This document shows positions 46,671 to 59,870 of a DNA stretch of 64,000 bases, in pieces. Source of the stretch: Cyprinodon diabolis (Eukaryota; Chordata; Actinopteri; Cyprinodontiformes; Cyprinodontidae); the NCBI GenBank assembly GCA_030533445.1, contig CM060070.1, positions 24,147,501 to 24,211,500 of the forward strand. Direction: 5' to 3'. The translations under genes were made by a program, and so were the position numbers. The number at the start of each line of letters is the position of its first letter. The stretch's first letter is position 1. Below the pieces are notes generated by a model. It searched no databases and was not told the origin of the DNA. It worked only from the letters and a program-made list of their open reading frames with translations.

Positions 46671-47385
46671 AGTCATCAGGGTTAGATTATTCTTGAGCCA
46701 GTGGGGAGAGTGGGGCTGCGTTACCTTAGTGTTTCTGATTTCCTGTTCTGCCTCTCAAACACTGGGCCCACCTGTTCCCATCTGATCTTTTTTAACCTGC
46801 CTACCTCCAGTCATCAGGTGAGATTATTCTCTAGCCAGTGGTGAGAGATATTCAGCGATATCTTAGTGCTTCTGATTACCTGATCCTGACCTGTTCTGCC
46901 TCTCAACCACTGAGCCTACCTTTTCCGTCTGATCTGCTTGCCTGAACTGTCTTTGGAACCCTGCCAGATTCTTCCAGTTTGCTGAACTTGGAGCTGCTTC
47001 CTGTAACCAACCTGGATTTCCGTTTGGAAGCTCTTCGGACTTCTGATCTCCTGGTTCTGAATCCTGAGCACGTCCTCTACACCCTCTGGATTATCCTTCC
47101 TTTGTCTGATCGGATCTGATCTACTGCTTGTTCTATGTCCTCTGAGACTACAGCGCCTGGAACTCTATGAGTGGCGCTCGGGCCATGTCATGTTGTCAGC
47201 CGACCGTCGTGAATCAACCACCTTCTTTAAGCACGGAGTCAACTATAAAACCAGAGGTTCCTGCCTAGGACTCCCTAGCTCCTGTAACTGCATATTTGAC
47301 ATTTTTTAATAAACACTTTTGAGTAATCCACCAGTCTGTTTGCCTTAAATTCTGGGTCCTCTGTTCTGAGTCTTGACAACCTTTT
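46660..47385 (+). mobile_element. LTR-like unit with internal 138-bp tandem duplication
   Basis: A pair of imperfect units starts CTGCCTGCTACCAGTCATC (46660) and CTGCCTACCTCCAGTCATC (46798). Downstream come ACTATAAAACCAG (TATA-like), AATAAACAC (polyadenylation signal, 47310) and a tail TTGACAAC. This resembles a solo LTR of a fish retrotransposon; no coding part or flanking duplication was found. Confidence 0.45.
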
Positions 47386-47699
47386 AGAATATTATAGTAG
47401 AAAAACATATGTGCTGTCCATCTCAGATGCCAAATTATGCAGCATTTAATGCTTGTTTGTCAAATATCAATCAAATATCAGCAAAGTGTACTGCAAATAA
47501 GACCTCGTTCCTCATCACAGTTGCATCTTTAAAAGTTGTGGAATTTCTTGCAAAGTATATATTTTCTGCCGTTGCTTTCAATCCTTAGAGTCAAGTTTTA
47601 TCTATCGCCACAGGTTAGACAAAGCACTGACCGCCCATGTCCTCGACTCCAATTTACGTACATAAATACCATACTGCCCACCACCAAACATCACACCTT

Positions 47700-48480
47700 T
47701 TTCATCTCCCCCACCGCATCACCCACCCACCCAGCCAGCCAGGGCCTCCGCTGCTCTCTCACAGCCACGAGGCTGACACTAATGTGACACTCTGGAAAAT
47801 AATTACCAACAAACGCACTGCTGACTGCAAACAGCTCGCTCCCCTCAGTGGACTGTCACTAGTCATTAGTCTGAACTCTGCGAGAGGACAAGACCACAGA
47901 AATGGGGAGGGAGGGTGCGGGTGATGAAGAGGACCCTACCACGTGTGTTCGGAGGAAATGAAGAGGAGAAATGGAGCACTGACAGGTAAAACAGGAATAA
48001 ATCAGTTACACAGTTGTAAAACATGCTAAACAGCGCTGTGAGGCTCTGCGCTGAGTGAGTCTGAGCTGATGTCTGTTTAAGCCAGCCAACATTGCCCTCC
48101 TTTGGCGGTTTAAATACTATTGAATGCAGCAACATCTGGCCTACTTTGTCCAAGAGATGATTGGCTTCCAAGTAACTCAGTGTCCACTGCTTTTCTCCAA
48201 AATCCCTTTAATAGTTAGTGAGAAAACAAAGAAACCTGTGGTTCGAGCAAGCAAGACATTAAATAAACGCAGGATGCTCTGCCTGAGAGCTGTTAAAGGA
48301 GGCAGCATTTCCAACGCAATTATCCAAATGCCACCGGGTACATCAATTCTTTGAACACCAACAACCCCCTCTCTCTTTTATGTGAATTGCCTTAAGGGGC
48401 AGCAGCACCACTGAGAGATTATAATTTTTTGAGCTTCCAGAGTGGGCAATATTAAAATGTCTCAATACATCTGCCTGGCT
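47700..48480. other. Complex non-coding stretch, possible regulatory DNA
   Basis: Repeat-free apart from CACCC runs; contains GGCAGCAGCACCACTGAGAG and TTTAAATACTATTGAATGC segments. I saw no exon despite several short open frames. Confidence 0.25.
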
Positions 48481-50606
48481 TTTATGATTGGTAACTTAAC
48501 CCTTGACTCCTGAGACGAAAAAAAAAAGATCCATTCTCTTTGCAATTGTCAGCAGGCTGGAGTCTAATTCTTGTATGATTCAGGCTAATGAGCCAGTAAT
48601 AGGCCATGTGTGTGTGTGTGTGTGTGTGTATGTTAGGTGCAGATGAGGAGGTTATTGCAAAGACGTGGAGAGAGGAGAGGGGGGAGTGGAGGGTCTTCAT
48701 TGTGCAGTAATTGTAAGATACAGGCTTTAATCTGAGAGCAAGAAATGGTTTCCTCTCTTTAAAATACTGCCGTTTTTCCCCCACAGCCAGTTCCCATATA
48801 AACAGACTGAACTGATGGAAATAAGTCCTCACTCATCTCATTTGTAGGGCAAGACAGCAGCAAGAAGTTAAAAATTAGTGTATGTGTGTGACAGTGTGTG
48901 TGTCATCCTTCCAATGGCTTTATCCAGCCTTATCCTGAACCATGAAACCATAGTGCATGACACCCTTCTATGCGCTGCATAGATATGGCTATTCACTGTT
49001 AGCACAGAGATTTGACAAGCCAGACTGCGCTCACTCAACAGCCTAGGTCAAATGGATGACTGTCACAATCTTGTTTTATCTTCTTGCCCCTCCTGTCACT
49101 ATTGCAGTCTGTGCACCCTCTTGCTGTCTGCTCTCCCAACTTTTTCCTGTCCAAATTGACAAACTCAGTCAGCTAAAGAAGAATAAATGAAAGAAATTGA
49201 GGAGACCTCTGAAGGGGATAATCTTTGCAGGGGGAATGATCTGTTTGATTTCAAAGGCAGGTGGAAGCTTTCATCTGCTATTCACAGTGCAAACATTTTC
49301 ATATCAATCCTTTTTATGAAAGACTACAGTTCAATCAGAACCCTATTGATTTGTTTGTTTTTTGTTTTTTGTTTTTGTTAAAAGAGATTTCCCAGACATA
49401 CATTTCCCTAGGAATGTATGTCTTTTAATGGAAAATGAAAAATTATTCTCCAATCTTTTAATTAGGAAATTAATATTCCACTGTGTGGCTTGATGTCTTT
49501 AAGACAGAGAAAAATTACCTTCATATTTTGAGTTACCATATCTGATTTAAGTTTTTTTTTTTTTTTTTTTTTACTCAAATAAAAACTTAGAATGTGAAAG
49601 TTCAAGAATGACATAGCATTTAATTTGCAAGGGATTTGGCTGCAAGATAGAATTTTTGCTCAGACTTAACAAAACAGAACAATAACAGATTAGAACATAT
49701 TGGCCAAGCTGCTTTGTTTTGATATAAGTGGAAATATTTGGATGGATGAGAGCCGCTTCTCCTCCACGTCGAGAGGAGTCAGCTGAGGTGGCCCTGACAT
49801 ATTTTTCAGATGCACCCTGAATGCCTCCCTTGGGAGGTGTTCCAGGCAGATCCTACTTGAATTAGGCTCAGACAATTGCCCAGGACACGATGGAGAGATT
49901 ATGCGTGTCTCTAGGTGGGCCAGGGAGTGTTCAGGCTTCAACCAGCAGAGATGAAGTAGATGTCCGCAGAGATGGAAGATTGAAGGTTTCTGCAGAGACT
50001 ACCCAGTGCGCAGCAATCCAGAATAAGCAGAGGCTGATCCCTTTGTGACCACAGTGGATCTATCTTCCGATGGCTGCTGCCAGTGCACCAAGTCAAAGCT
50101 TGAAGCATCTCAAATGAGTTTTAAGAACATTACAATAAGTTGTTGTACTCCATTTGTATTTCTAGTCAGCTCATTGTAATCCAACAGGGTGGCATTTGGA
50201 TCTTAGATGTTCTGCTAACATTTAACAACAAAAATAGAAGAAGGAAATGAAGAATAACCATTATTGCCAAACCTTTCAAACCTAACCCTAACCCAGTTGT
50301 CATGTTTCTTTAGTGATTTATTCGGTTGTTGCTCCCTATCCATTGCTCTTCCTGATTCTCTTCTACAATAAGTAGTAACAGGTTGTTATCTGGCACAGAC
50401 AGATAGATGGAACTGAGTTTACTTCCATAACATCGTTATGAATCCTACTCACCTGTTTTCTACTGATCCTTGTGGTGTGGAAGACTGTGCTTTCTGTTTC
50501 TTCATTGTCTGCTCCTCTGTTTATTTTCTGTTGTCCTCCTGTTCACATGCCATTAATGTTACCCTGATTTCCTCCGTCCCTAAAAGATGATTATGTTTTC
50601 ATTTAA

Positions 50607-50670
50607 AGATACATCCATCATCGTGATGGATGTATCTAAATATGTGTTTTTGAGAAACACGTATTTAGAT
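50607..50670. repeat. Two overlapping hairpins
   Basis: A 14-bp perfect stem with loop TCG (50607-50637) shares its right arm with a second 16-bp stem having one mismatch and a 5-base loop (50634-50670). Confidence 0.9.
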
Positions 50671-50861
50671 ATTCAATCCAGAGTTTATCAGATAAAATGT
50701 GATAAATATTCATAATTTAATTAAATGAATTTTTAGGGACAAGTGTTAAGTATAAACAACCACTCTACGCTTCAACACATAACCTAAGCTTTTTTGCAAT
50801 TCCTGTCAATAGCTGGCTTTCAGTTACAAAAAAAATAATTTTATTTTGTAAGTAATTTAAT

Positions 50862-51249
50862 TAGGGCTGAAGCAGTTAATCTGATTAATAGTGATTAATC
50901 AATAATGGAAATAATCGTCAACTAATTTAGAGACTAATTAATCGTTAACTGGTGTATAGAGACTCTAGAACAGGCCTTTAGCTGGCAGAGCAACCTACTT
51001 AGAGCTGTAATTATACCAAAGTTGTAAAATAATATATAAACATTTTGCATTTAAGATAAGAAATCTTTTCTGTCTGTCAATATACTCTATGCAGAACTCC
51101 TCAAGTGGAAAAGTTTTAGTTTCACCTGGTTATTTTGTTAAAAAAAAAAATCTTCTGTAAGAAACCTTTGGCTATCCGATTATTAATTGATCAATAAAAA
51201 AAAAAGACAGATTAATCGATTTGCAAACTAATTGTTAGTTGCAGCCCTA
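50862..51249. mobile_element. hAT-type MITE, 388 bp
   Basis: Begins TAGGGCTGAAGCAGTTAATC and ends GTTAGTTGCAGCCCTA, the TAGGGCTGCAACTAA-type terminus common to many vertebrate hAT MITEs. The flanks share only ATTTAA, a decayed 8-bp duplication. No coding capacity. Confidence 0.75.
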
Positions 51250-53929
51250 GATTTAACCATGAAAGGGGAAATACTGATTCCAATAAAGTTAAAAATATGT
51301 ATTAAAATCTGGAAATAGTCAATTGTAAGATTAGTTTATGATTAATCATATTGTTGGGATGCTGAACAAACATTTTCTGAAAATATCAGAATAAAATCAG
51401 ACCTCCCAAGTCTCCATAGAGTTCCGGGAGTCTCCCTGTTATCGATACTTGTTCATTGATGCCTGTGACTCGGATAAATTATCCCAGATTTTAGACTCTG
51501 GGATGTAGTGTTTTTTAATGCTAGTGAGAGCAGGCAATACAATAATTCGTGCATCGTGTTAAAACTACTGTCTTCTTTAAAATTTGGATTAGAACTCAAG
51601 AAAAACTGTTAGATTCGTCTTTAAAAATTAGAGGGTTTTTTTTATTTGTTGTGGGGAAAAAAGGACATTTAGCAGATTAAAACTGGGATCCTATCTCAGT
51701 ACCACTGAAGCTATCACTTTATTTATGCATCTTCCTGAAATGACTTTTTGGAACTTGGGATGTCTGTAAAATCCTGAAAAAAGGTGACTTTGATCCCTTT
51801 AGACCTCTAATTGTGCCATTGGTTTACACATTAAATGTGCATTAAAATAAAAAAAGGTAGTGGGAGTGGCCCTTTGTAGGACACCTCTGCTGTAGTGTTT
51901 ACATTTCTGTTTGTCTCTCTCTAAACCCCACGAGGCTCTTTCATGCAGGCCGCGATCTTGTGTGTTAAAATCCTAATCACCACACAAACCTCAGCCCCCA
52001 CACACGCATGGACAGAGTATGGGTGTTCAGTCAGAGAAAGGTCTCTCCATCGTGCTCTGTGAGTGGCCTCTGTTCAAATAGATCAATACATGCTGGCACA
52101 TCCCTCCACCAACCAAAAGAAAACAATTAAAAATCATCGATCCTGTGCCAGGATCCTCCATGCATATGCATGTGTCCTTGACCTTCAATGCAGAGGAAAA
52201 GAGAGAAAGAAACAGTTGTGTCCTTTTATTCCCTTAGCTGGAATAATAAAGTTGGGATGGTATGGCCATGTGAAAAATAAGGAAACTTCATGAAAGCCAG
52301 TATGCCTTTCTAACATATTTGGACTGATGGATATTTTAAATCAATTAAAGGAGTAACGAACTTCAAGTAATAACTCAATAACAAGCAGCAAATAATTTTT
52401 TTTTTTAATAAGTGTTATGTACACCCCAAAAACAGTCTGCAAAACAAAAAGAAATCTGCAAAAAACTAAAAGGTTATGGAAGAACATTGGGTAGGCATTT
52501 GATGCTGTTCAAATTAAAGCATTATCCCGTACATAAAATAGAAGAATCATAAATGTTACATTCCTAAGTGGTGCGTAGGGAGGAAACTCTCAGAAAACAT
52601 AAAGCCAAGGCTGAAGTATGTGCAGTAGTATAGACATTACATACAATAAAGATCAAAGTCAAAATTAGTTAATTAGGCCTTACAGTCTGTCAGTCTGTCT
52701 GTACTCTGGCATTTTATTTGGTTTAAAATCTAATTACGGTTGAGATTGTAGGACTTTTTATAAGCTCAACATCTGGATGTCAGGCGTATTTCAAACTTTT
52801 TCATGCTCTATGTCTTATAAGTCTGTGGTTGTAGCTGTGATTGTTGTATGTTCACAGATTAGAAACAGATGGCACTATGACCGGCTGGGTGTGATGGTGT
52901 GAGCAGGAACTGTGTTTATTAATGTCCAAGGAATGCTGTTTCTCATTATTGCATTTTCCACGGAAGCCACCTTTCTGTTAAATGTGTAACCTGGCATACC
53001 TTGATAAAAGGCACAAATACTTGCTTAACTGTTGCTAAAAATGTGTGACTTAATTAACTGGTTCTCCACAAACTGTCTCCACTGTAGTATTTTAGGTAAA
53101 TAGCATTATACCATCAATAAAGCATGGAATAGGGGGCTTCATGGTTAGGGGATGGTTTGCTCTAGCAAAACCTAGCCAACCACCATAATGGATATCAACA
53201 TAAATGCTATTGTTTATCAGAGGGAGCATGAAAATGTGAGACCAAAAATAAAAGCTGAAGCAGAACTGGGCCCTGGACTATTACAAGAAAATCAAAAAAC
53301 AAATCCCATAAATAAGCAAAGGGTGACTGATAAAAAATAAAATAAAAGGAAAGTCCAGAGGCAAGTCAAAGCCCAGAGCTTAATATCATTAAGATGCTGT
53401 GGGGTGAACATGTTGTACATGAAATAAATCCATGAAACATCTCACAGCTGGATGTATAAGGGGGAAATGTCCGATGAGTGATTAGGAGATGGCTGCAGAA
53501 AGTGTCTCAATCAAATATTTCTGCCACAGTGTTCGATGATTAGGGTGCCAAAATTTTCCTTTAACTACAAAATGAATATATGGCTACATATATTATTTTG
53601 GTATTAAGATGCTGTTTGAAGGAAAATTGACTTGATGCATAAAAAAAAAAAAACAAACAGAAAATGAGTGATATTTTTCATAGTCTGCGTTGGCTTGCTC
53701 AATGTAACCACTATCATCCAACCTCTATCACAAGTTCACTGGAGTTAAATTCCTTCTCAAAGACTTTGAAACCAGTTGCTCTGTTTGAAGCATGTTTAAG
53801 GCTTTTTTTTTTTCTGAGAACTGTTTCAAGTGGCCCTGCAACAACTGTCCCCTCAAGCTCGCCTGCTGCACCCCCTTCTTTCTAATTACAAATGTGTGAC
53901 ATGCATATGGCGACATCTCCATGTTAGCA

Positions 53930-54680
53930 CATCACCGTTCTTGTCCTACCGAATGCTGGGGTCAGAGCAGTCGGAGCTTCAGGGGACAGCCCTGCCCCGT
54001 CCACCGTCATAAGGGATTAGCATTAGCATGCTAACAAGACCCTCTAGGGAGCATCATGCTGAGGATCACACTGAGGCGGCTGTTGACAGCCGCCTTTAAT
54101 TAGCCGAGCATGGTCATCAAAGTATTGTGGTGGGACAGCGTTTATTTTTTCAGAGGAAATATTGTCAACAGTGTTATATCGACATATTAGTTCAGCTTCT
54201 GTTTGGTTGTAACAGATGATTTCCACATGACAGGTGTTAGGATTTATCATGAAAATGCTGCTTTTCCTGCATTCTCTCTAACCTGTCATTCATCATCGCT
54301 CTCAATTTCTGCCTAACCAAGGCTCCTTTGCATTTGCTCTCATGTTAAACATCAGGAGTCAACAGTGTTGCTGCTGACATGTTGCACGGGCTGCCTCCGC
54401 ACCTGACAGTATCAAGTCGACATTGTCATCGGCCCAAAGACAAGGTGAGAAGCAAAGTGTGAGGGGTAGAGTGTATTGTCAGTCAGACAGTGCATTATCC
54501 AGCCGCTCTTTGGCTGTCTACCTTTTTCTGTGGCAGAGTAATGGGAGTGTCACACCCTCGCAGACAGTTGGAGTCTTCCTATTCAGCTGTAAGGCCATGT
54601 CCATATACACTGCCTTAACTGACTGCCAGCGCGGCTGAAGCAGTCTCGTCTGCCTCACAATGACTGTCAGAGGCAGCTAA
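53930..54680. promoter_or_regulatory. Candidate conserved non-coding element (upstream flank)
   Basis: Complex sequence with GCATTAGCATGCTAAC, CTTTAATTAGCCGAGC and a 10-bp hairpin (54074-54095). No repeat signature or coding frame. Texture only. Confidence 0.35.
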
Positions 54681-57600
54681 AGAAAGGGGGTGGGGGCAGG
54701 CTGGCATGACTGTCAGCAACCGGTCACAAAGCATTTACCTGTGACAGAATCACAATTAGCCCAAAGAATGTTATTCCTTGAAAGAAAAAGGAAGTTAGAG
54801 GCAAGCTGGTGTGGGAAAGGCAGGAGGCTGGAGATGGAGGATAGAAAAGGTGAAGCAGGGAAGCAATTTAATGGATGCTTCAGAAGAGTTTTTAGGTCCT
54901 ACAATCATAATAGACCCCACATATTACCCCATCTTAACCTAATTACCTAAATCCTCATGGTAACCTGTAGAAACAACTGAACTCTTTATCCCAGAGTGAA
55001 AAAACAGAAAGAGTCATGTTAAAGAAAATACAAAATACACAAAAGCTGGTTAAAATAAAAATAAAAATTCATACAAGGCCTCTTGAAAATATTCAAACCC
55101 TAAAACCAACTCCAAATTTAGTGTATGTGCATATTACATTTAGGTTTGGTTCTTTATGGTTATTGTTATTTTGTTATTTTTGTCTTTTGGTGCTTGTGTA
55201 ATTCATTATACCAGGCATTCTCTACTTTATTTCTCTGGCATATTTATTGTTATTGTTATTATATTGTTTTTAGTTGGTTTTGTCTTTTCTTTCTCTTGTC
55301 GTCATTTTTGTTCTTTTAGTTTGATGCACCTGTTCCTCCTCATTTAGTCTATCTTTCTCACCAGTCTTGTTCCAAGCTTTCAGTCGGTTGCCAGTATTAG
55401 TTGGTTCCTCAGTTCATCCCCTTATCCCCTACCTCAACTACTTCACGAAATTCTCAAAATGCCACAAGGCTTCCAAGAATCAGTCTGCCTTTGGGAGGTC
55501 GGAACAACAAATCATAAGAATATATTTTATTTTGGGATATTTTCAAGTTCAGTTCCCTTTATTCTGTACAGATTTCTAAGATATACTCTATAAAAGCTCC
55601 TGCAATCACTAGATAATAAACAGAGTCCACTTGTGTGTAATTCATTCCCAGTACAAATTCAGCTGTTCCAATAAAGGTCTTAGAGGTTTTGTTAACATTA
55701 ACAAACATACGGCATCATCTAGACAAGGAAGCATAGCAGATCTTGTATGTTGCCCCTTTTCTAAGAGAGTTTGATATAACATTTCTCAGTATCTGTTTCT
55801 GTTCCAAACGCATAGCCAGAGGTAGTCTATATAATGCACTGCAACTCACACAAAGCCAGAGTCGAGTGGGTTTTTTCAAACTCAAGAACTCATCACCACC
55901 CACTAATGACCTCTCTTTCTCTGCAAGCTAGGAGTTCTGTCCTCTCGTCTTTCACTCCTCATCCCTCTCCCATCCAGACACTTTTTATTTTTTTGCGAGT
56001 TTGATTTCTCTCTGAGTGATAAGAGAGCAGCAGAGGTTTTTCTCTGGCCTCTAAGAGACAGGCAGAGCATGACTGAAACTGAAGTCCCAAACCAAGCCGT
56101 TGTGGAAATTGGTCAACAGGCCAGGATCAATACTGAATTAGCCAGTACACTGGTTCTATGGAGGGCTGTTCTGCTCTGATCTGATGATCCATAGTGAGAG
56201 GCCATGAATGGAGAGGCAGGCAAGACTTCCACACTGAAAAGGTGGCAACCAGTATCCAATAGTGACATACTCACAATGAAATATAGGCTCAAGAAAGTAT
56301 CGGATTAAAATGTTCTTGAACCTCAATGTCTGATCAGCTGAAATGGCTAAGATCAACAGCAGCCACAATCAGATTCCCAAAGACAACATATTTTCTATTG
56401 TTAAAAGCCAGGAAGGCTGATCAAATGAATAAGGGAAACAAAAGCAAACAGCATAATGGAACAAAGTATGTTTTTGAACAAAGACAGACCCAGCCATAGC
56501 AATATGACCTCTTATAGATTAAAAAGGACACTTGCTTGTTAGAAACATTTATCAGCAGGGAGGACCAGCTTCAGTACCAACACGGGATGAATGTCGTCAA
56601 CGTCAATATTTATTTGCCATATGTATTAAAGGAGCACCTGCAATGCAGCGGGACATGAACCTAATTCATACCACTCATTTACATCTGTTGTGAGTGGTAT
56701 GATTGTTGTTAGATTTTTAGATTATATAATCTCTTGTTAATCACAGCCTAATAAAGGGTAATCTGATTCCTAATCAAAAGTCTATACCAAAGAAAAATAC
56801 TGACAGTAAGTTACTTTAGGTTTATATCCTGCTGTAGCATGTACACAACCCCATTTTGTTTTTCTTTTATTTCCGGTTTTATTCTAAATTAATGACTTGC
56901 TCAGTCACTTGATGTAAGAAATCTGGCAAATTTAAATTGCTATTAGATATTTAGCATAAAAAGTCAAATGTTTATAAATCTCTTTTTGCTAAGTGATAAC
57001 AAAGACTGGCCAACCTGGATTTCAATGTTCGTTTCAGGGTTGTTGGAGAAAAAGTTTCCAGCTGCATAATGTTTGAAAGGTCCTTTGTTGTTTGTTCTTA
57101 AAGCCTTCCACAGTTCAATACAGCCATACATATGATAAAATGTTGCCTTTGGCCATCATAGTATCTGTTTGTTTTGAAGTATTAGTTGTTTTCTAGTGCT
57201 GTTTGACCACCCTGGGAAAAAGACACTTGCCTTCGTTATCACGGTACTTCTCCCCATGTGGACGTCGCCAATTTCATGATGTTGCCCTAAAGCCGCTGCA
57301 GCATAGTATCATGTCCCTTCTAGAGATTAGACTCTTTATTAGGAAGGCTGACAAAATCCAACACCTCTTGCTGCTGAGAAGCAAATTTCCACAGGTTGTA
57401 TATATTAGGTAAAAAAAGACCATTGCTGTTCTTATGTAGATTAGGTGCTCAAAGAGTTAGCTCATTTTAACTTTGCGCCATAATCAGGCTCTGGCTCATA
57501 TTGCTGCTCCATGATTATTGTTTGCTGGTTTGGCATGGCACAGTCATGGTATGTGCCTCTTGAAGGGGGCATGTAATCACCGTCCTACGTGTCTCTCTGT

Positions 57601-58408
57601 AGCTTCAACCTTGAGGGCAGCTTGGCTTTATTTACTTTATGTTTTGGAAAAATAGTTTTGACACGTTTTTAAGCGAGAAAGTCCACCTCCAAACATCATC
57701 TGTGCAGTCAGTTCATCAGGATTATGATCCTACTAAAATATGCAGTGCTTGTTTGGCGTGCCAGACCTCAAGCATACCACCGAGAGACAGTGCTGGAAGC
57801 TTTCTTCTGTGGGCCAGCTCCTGGGGGATTTCCTGCTGCTGTTGGAAGTGAATATAACAAGTTTTTAAGTTTTGTAGTAAAAACTGCAAGTACCAGAATA
57901 TGCAATTGAATATTTTTCGTTGGCAGGTTTTAACATTTTTAGTAATTTTGTTTTTTTATAAACTTTTAGTGAGAGTTCTCTTGCTTTTGCTAATAGCTTA
58001 CAGGACAATCCATTCTTCCGGCCTATTTTTTAACCTTTGTGTTTAATATTTATTTATTCTTCATATGCAGATAGCTCTTCAGAAATCATAACAGCATATA
58101 GTGCCTGTCTTCCCCAAAAATTTGGATGGCAAAAGTTAAATTTTTTTAACTCAAGCATTGAACCCTCGGCGATCCAACACCTGAACACTCAGACGGCCGC
58201 TGGACTTCATGACGTCGTCCCCCAAAGACTTTGCATGTAAAACAGATGCTTTGAAACAGAAAAGACGCCCGGTCTGAATACAGATTTAGACATCCATGGA
58301 TCAACAGAAATTTCAGTTTTGAAATAATCTAATTAAAGATAAGAATTATGGTATAGTTGAAAGCTCAAATAGTCGATTTTGAAAGAAATAGGCCCTTTAA
58401 GTCTGTAT

Positions 58409-58783
58409 TAGAGACTGACATTTTTTCGGGAATCCCACGGGTCACGGGATTCCCGTGGGATGGGAGTCAGTATTAGTAACGATCACGGGATTGGGACGGT
58501 ACAGGATTAAACATTAACGGGAGCAGACGGGAGCGGGAGCAAACCAATAGTAACTTCCGCTCTGAGTTTTTCACCCGCGCTCAAAAACAACAAGAATGGG
58601 AGTGGTGCAGGAGTGGGAGTAATTCTGAATGGGAGCGGGATGGGAGTGGGAGTAATTTCACCAGGAGTGGGACGGGACAGGATTTAGATATCTACTCTGG
58701 CCCGGGATCGGGACGGGACACCATTTTTTTCTGTGGGAGTGGGACGGGACAGGAGTGAAAATACACTCCCGTGTCAGTCTCTA
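58409..58783. mobile_element. hAT-type MITE with perfect 8-bp duplication, 375 bp
   Basis: Exact 11-bp inverted ends TAGAGACTGAC / GTCAGTCTCTA, flanked on both sides by GTCTGTAT (58401-58408, 58784-58791). The interior has many GGGAGYGGGA units. The intact duplication indicates a fairly recent insertion. Confidence 0.9.
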
Positions 58784-58800
58784 GTCTGTATACAGGGGAG

Positions 58801-58990
58801 TGTTGGCCTAGTGTTTAGAGCAGTGCGCTTGTGTTCTGAGAGGGCTGCAAGAACCCAGTTCGATCCCCACAGCCTCCACTCTGGTTTCCTGAAAAAAAAT
58901 TCTTAACCCCACACTGCTCCCCAGGTGCTACACAATGGCAGCCCACTGCTCACCAATGGTATGGGCTAAATGCAGAGGTAAATTTCTCCA
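58801..58990 (+). repeat. tRNA-derived SINE
   Basis: Has an A-box-like GGCCTAGTGTTTAGAGC, a B-box-like GTTCGATCCCC (58858-58868), and a body with CTTAACCCCACACTGCTCCC, AATGGCAGCCCACTGCTC and TAAATGCAGAGG, a well-known fish SINE. It starts about ten bases after the 58409 MITE. Confidence 0.8.
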
Positions 58991-59218
58991 ATTTGAAATC
59001 AATACAGTTATCAAATAATTACAAGCTGTAGAGATACATCTATTGGCCAACATCCAGAATATTTCCAACATTGAATTAAAACCATGTAACCTTCAAACCT
59101 TATTTTTAAACAGAATCATTTTAGATTAGCTCTTTAAGAACATTTGGACACATTTGAGTTCTAAATAAAAGAAAGCAATTAAAAGCATTCATGCATAGGG
59201 CAGAATTAGGCATATCTT

Positions 59219-59870
59219 TTAAAGCTTTTGGAAAGATTCCCACAGACCACCTCTTCCATTAATCCTGCTCTCCAACTTCCGCTCGTTGGAAAACAAAATG
59301 GATAATTTTCCGAAACTCTCTTTAAAAAAGGAGATATGTAACTGCTGCGCCATCATTCTGACGGTGTCTTGGCTGCGTCCATCAGTAGCGGACGGTGCTG
59401 TTGGCCTGGTGGGGCTGATGATGTATCGCGCCGATAGAAATAAAGCTCTCTGCATGAATGGAGGCCCCTCTGAGACTGTTCCCAGGCAATCTTCGGCATC
59501 TGGAGGGGAAGCACAGCCCTCTGCAGGTGAAAATGAGAGAGCAGTCCAGATGCTTCCCTGATGCTGAAACATTCCCACTTTCCTGCCCCCTCTGGCTTCC
59601 ACACCTTCTCCAGCATTGTCTGTCGTTGCTAAACCTGGTGATGGCACCACTGCTGCTTCAACCACATCAGCCTCTTCAACCCAGGGGCTACCACCCTCCC
59701 GGCAGCGTCATCATCGTCCTCTTCCTCCCCTTTGCCAGGAGAAGCGAGTGCTTCAGGAGCTGGAGGCAGTAGTAGCAGCTCAACAACAACTGCTGCTTAC
59801 CTTATCAAGGCTGCACTTTAAAAAAATGAAATTGTCTAGAGAGCTGTTCTAAATGAAATTTCTTTTTGTT
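59219..59870. pseudogene. Unrecognised, possibly transposon-derived coding relic
   Basis: GC content and open frames rise locally. A plus-strand frame ends LCQEKRVLQELEAVVAAQQQ then LLLTLSRLHFKKMKLSREL, a coiled coil like the C-terminal tails of Myb/SANT-type accessory proteins of Harbinger elements. A minus-strand frame of 148 codons overlaps. No diagnostic domain is visible and the frames do not connect. Tentative. Confidence 0.25.

Noticed and set aside
46052..46685. Frames of 103-185 codons on both strands
   Set aside because: Open by composition in GC-rich repeat-like DNA; no domain, splice sites or start context.
57180..58400. Suspected larger transposon ending in CCCTTTAAG
   Set aside because: The TTTAA end resembles the THAP family, but the body shows no matching terminus or recognisable transposase.
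58858..58868. True tRNA gene
   Set aside because: A and B boxes belong to a SINE head; no full cloverleaf or acceptor stem is formed.
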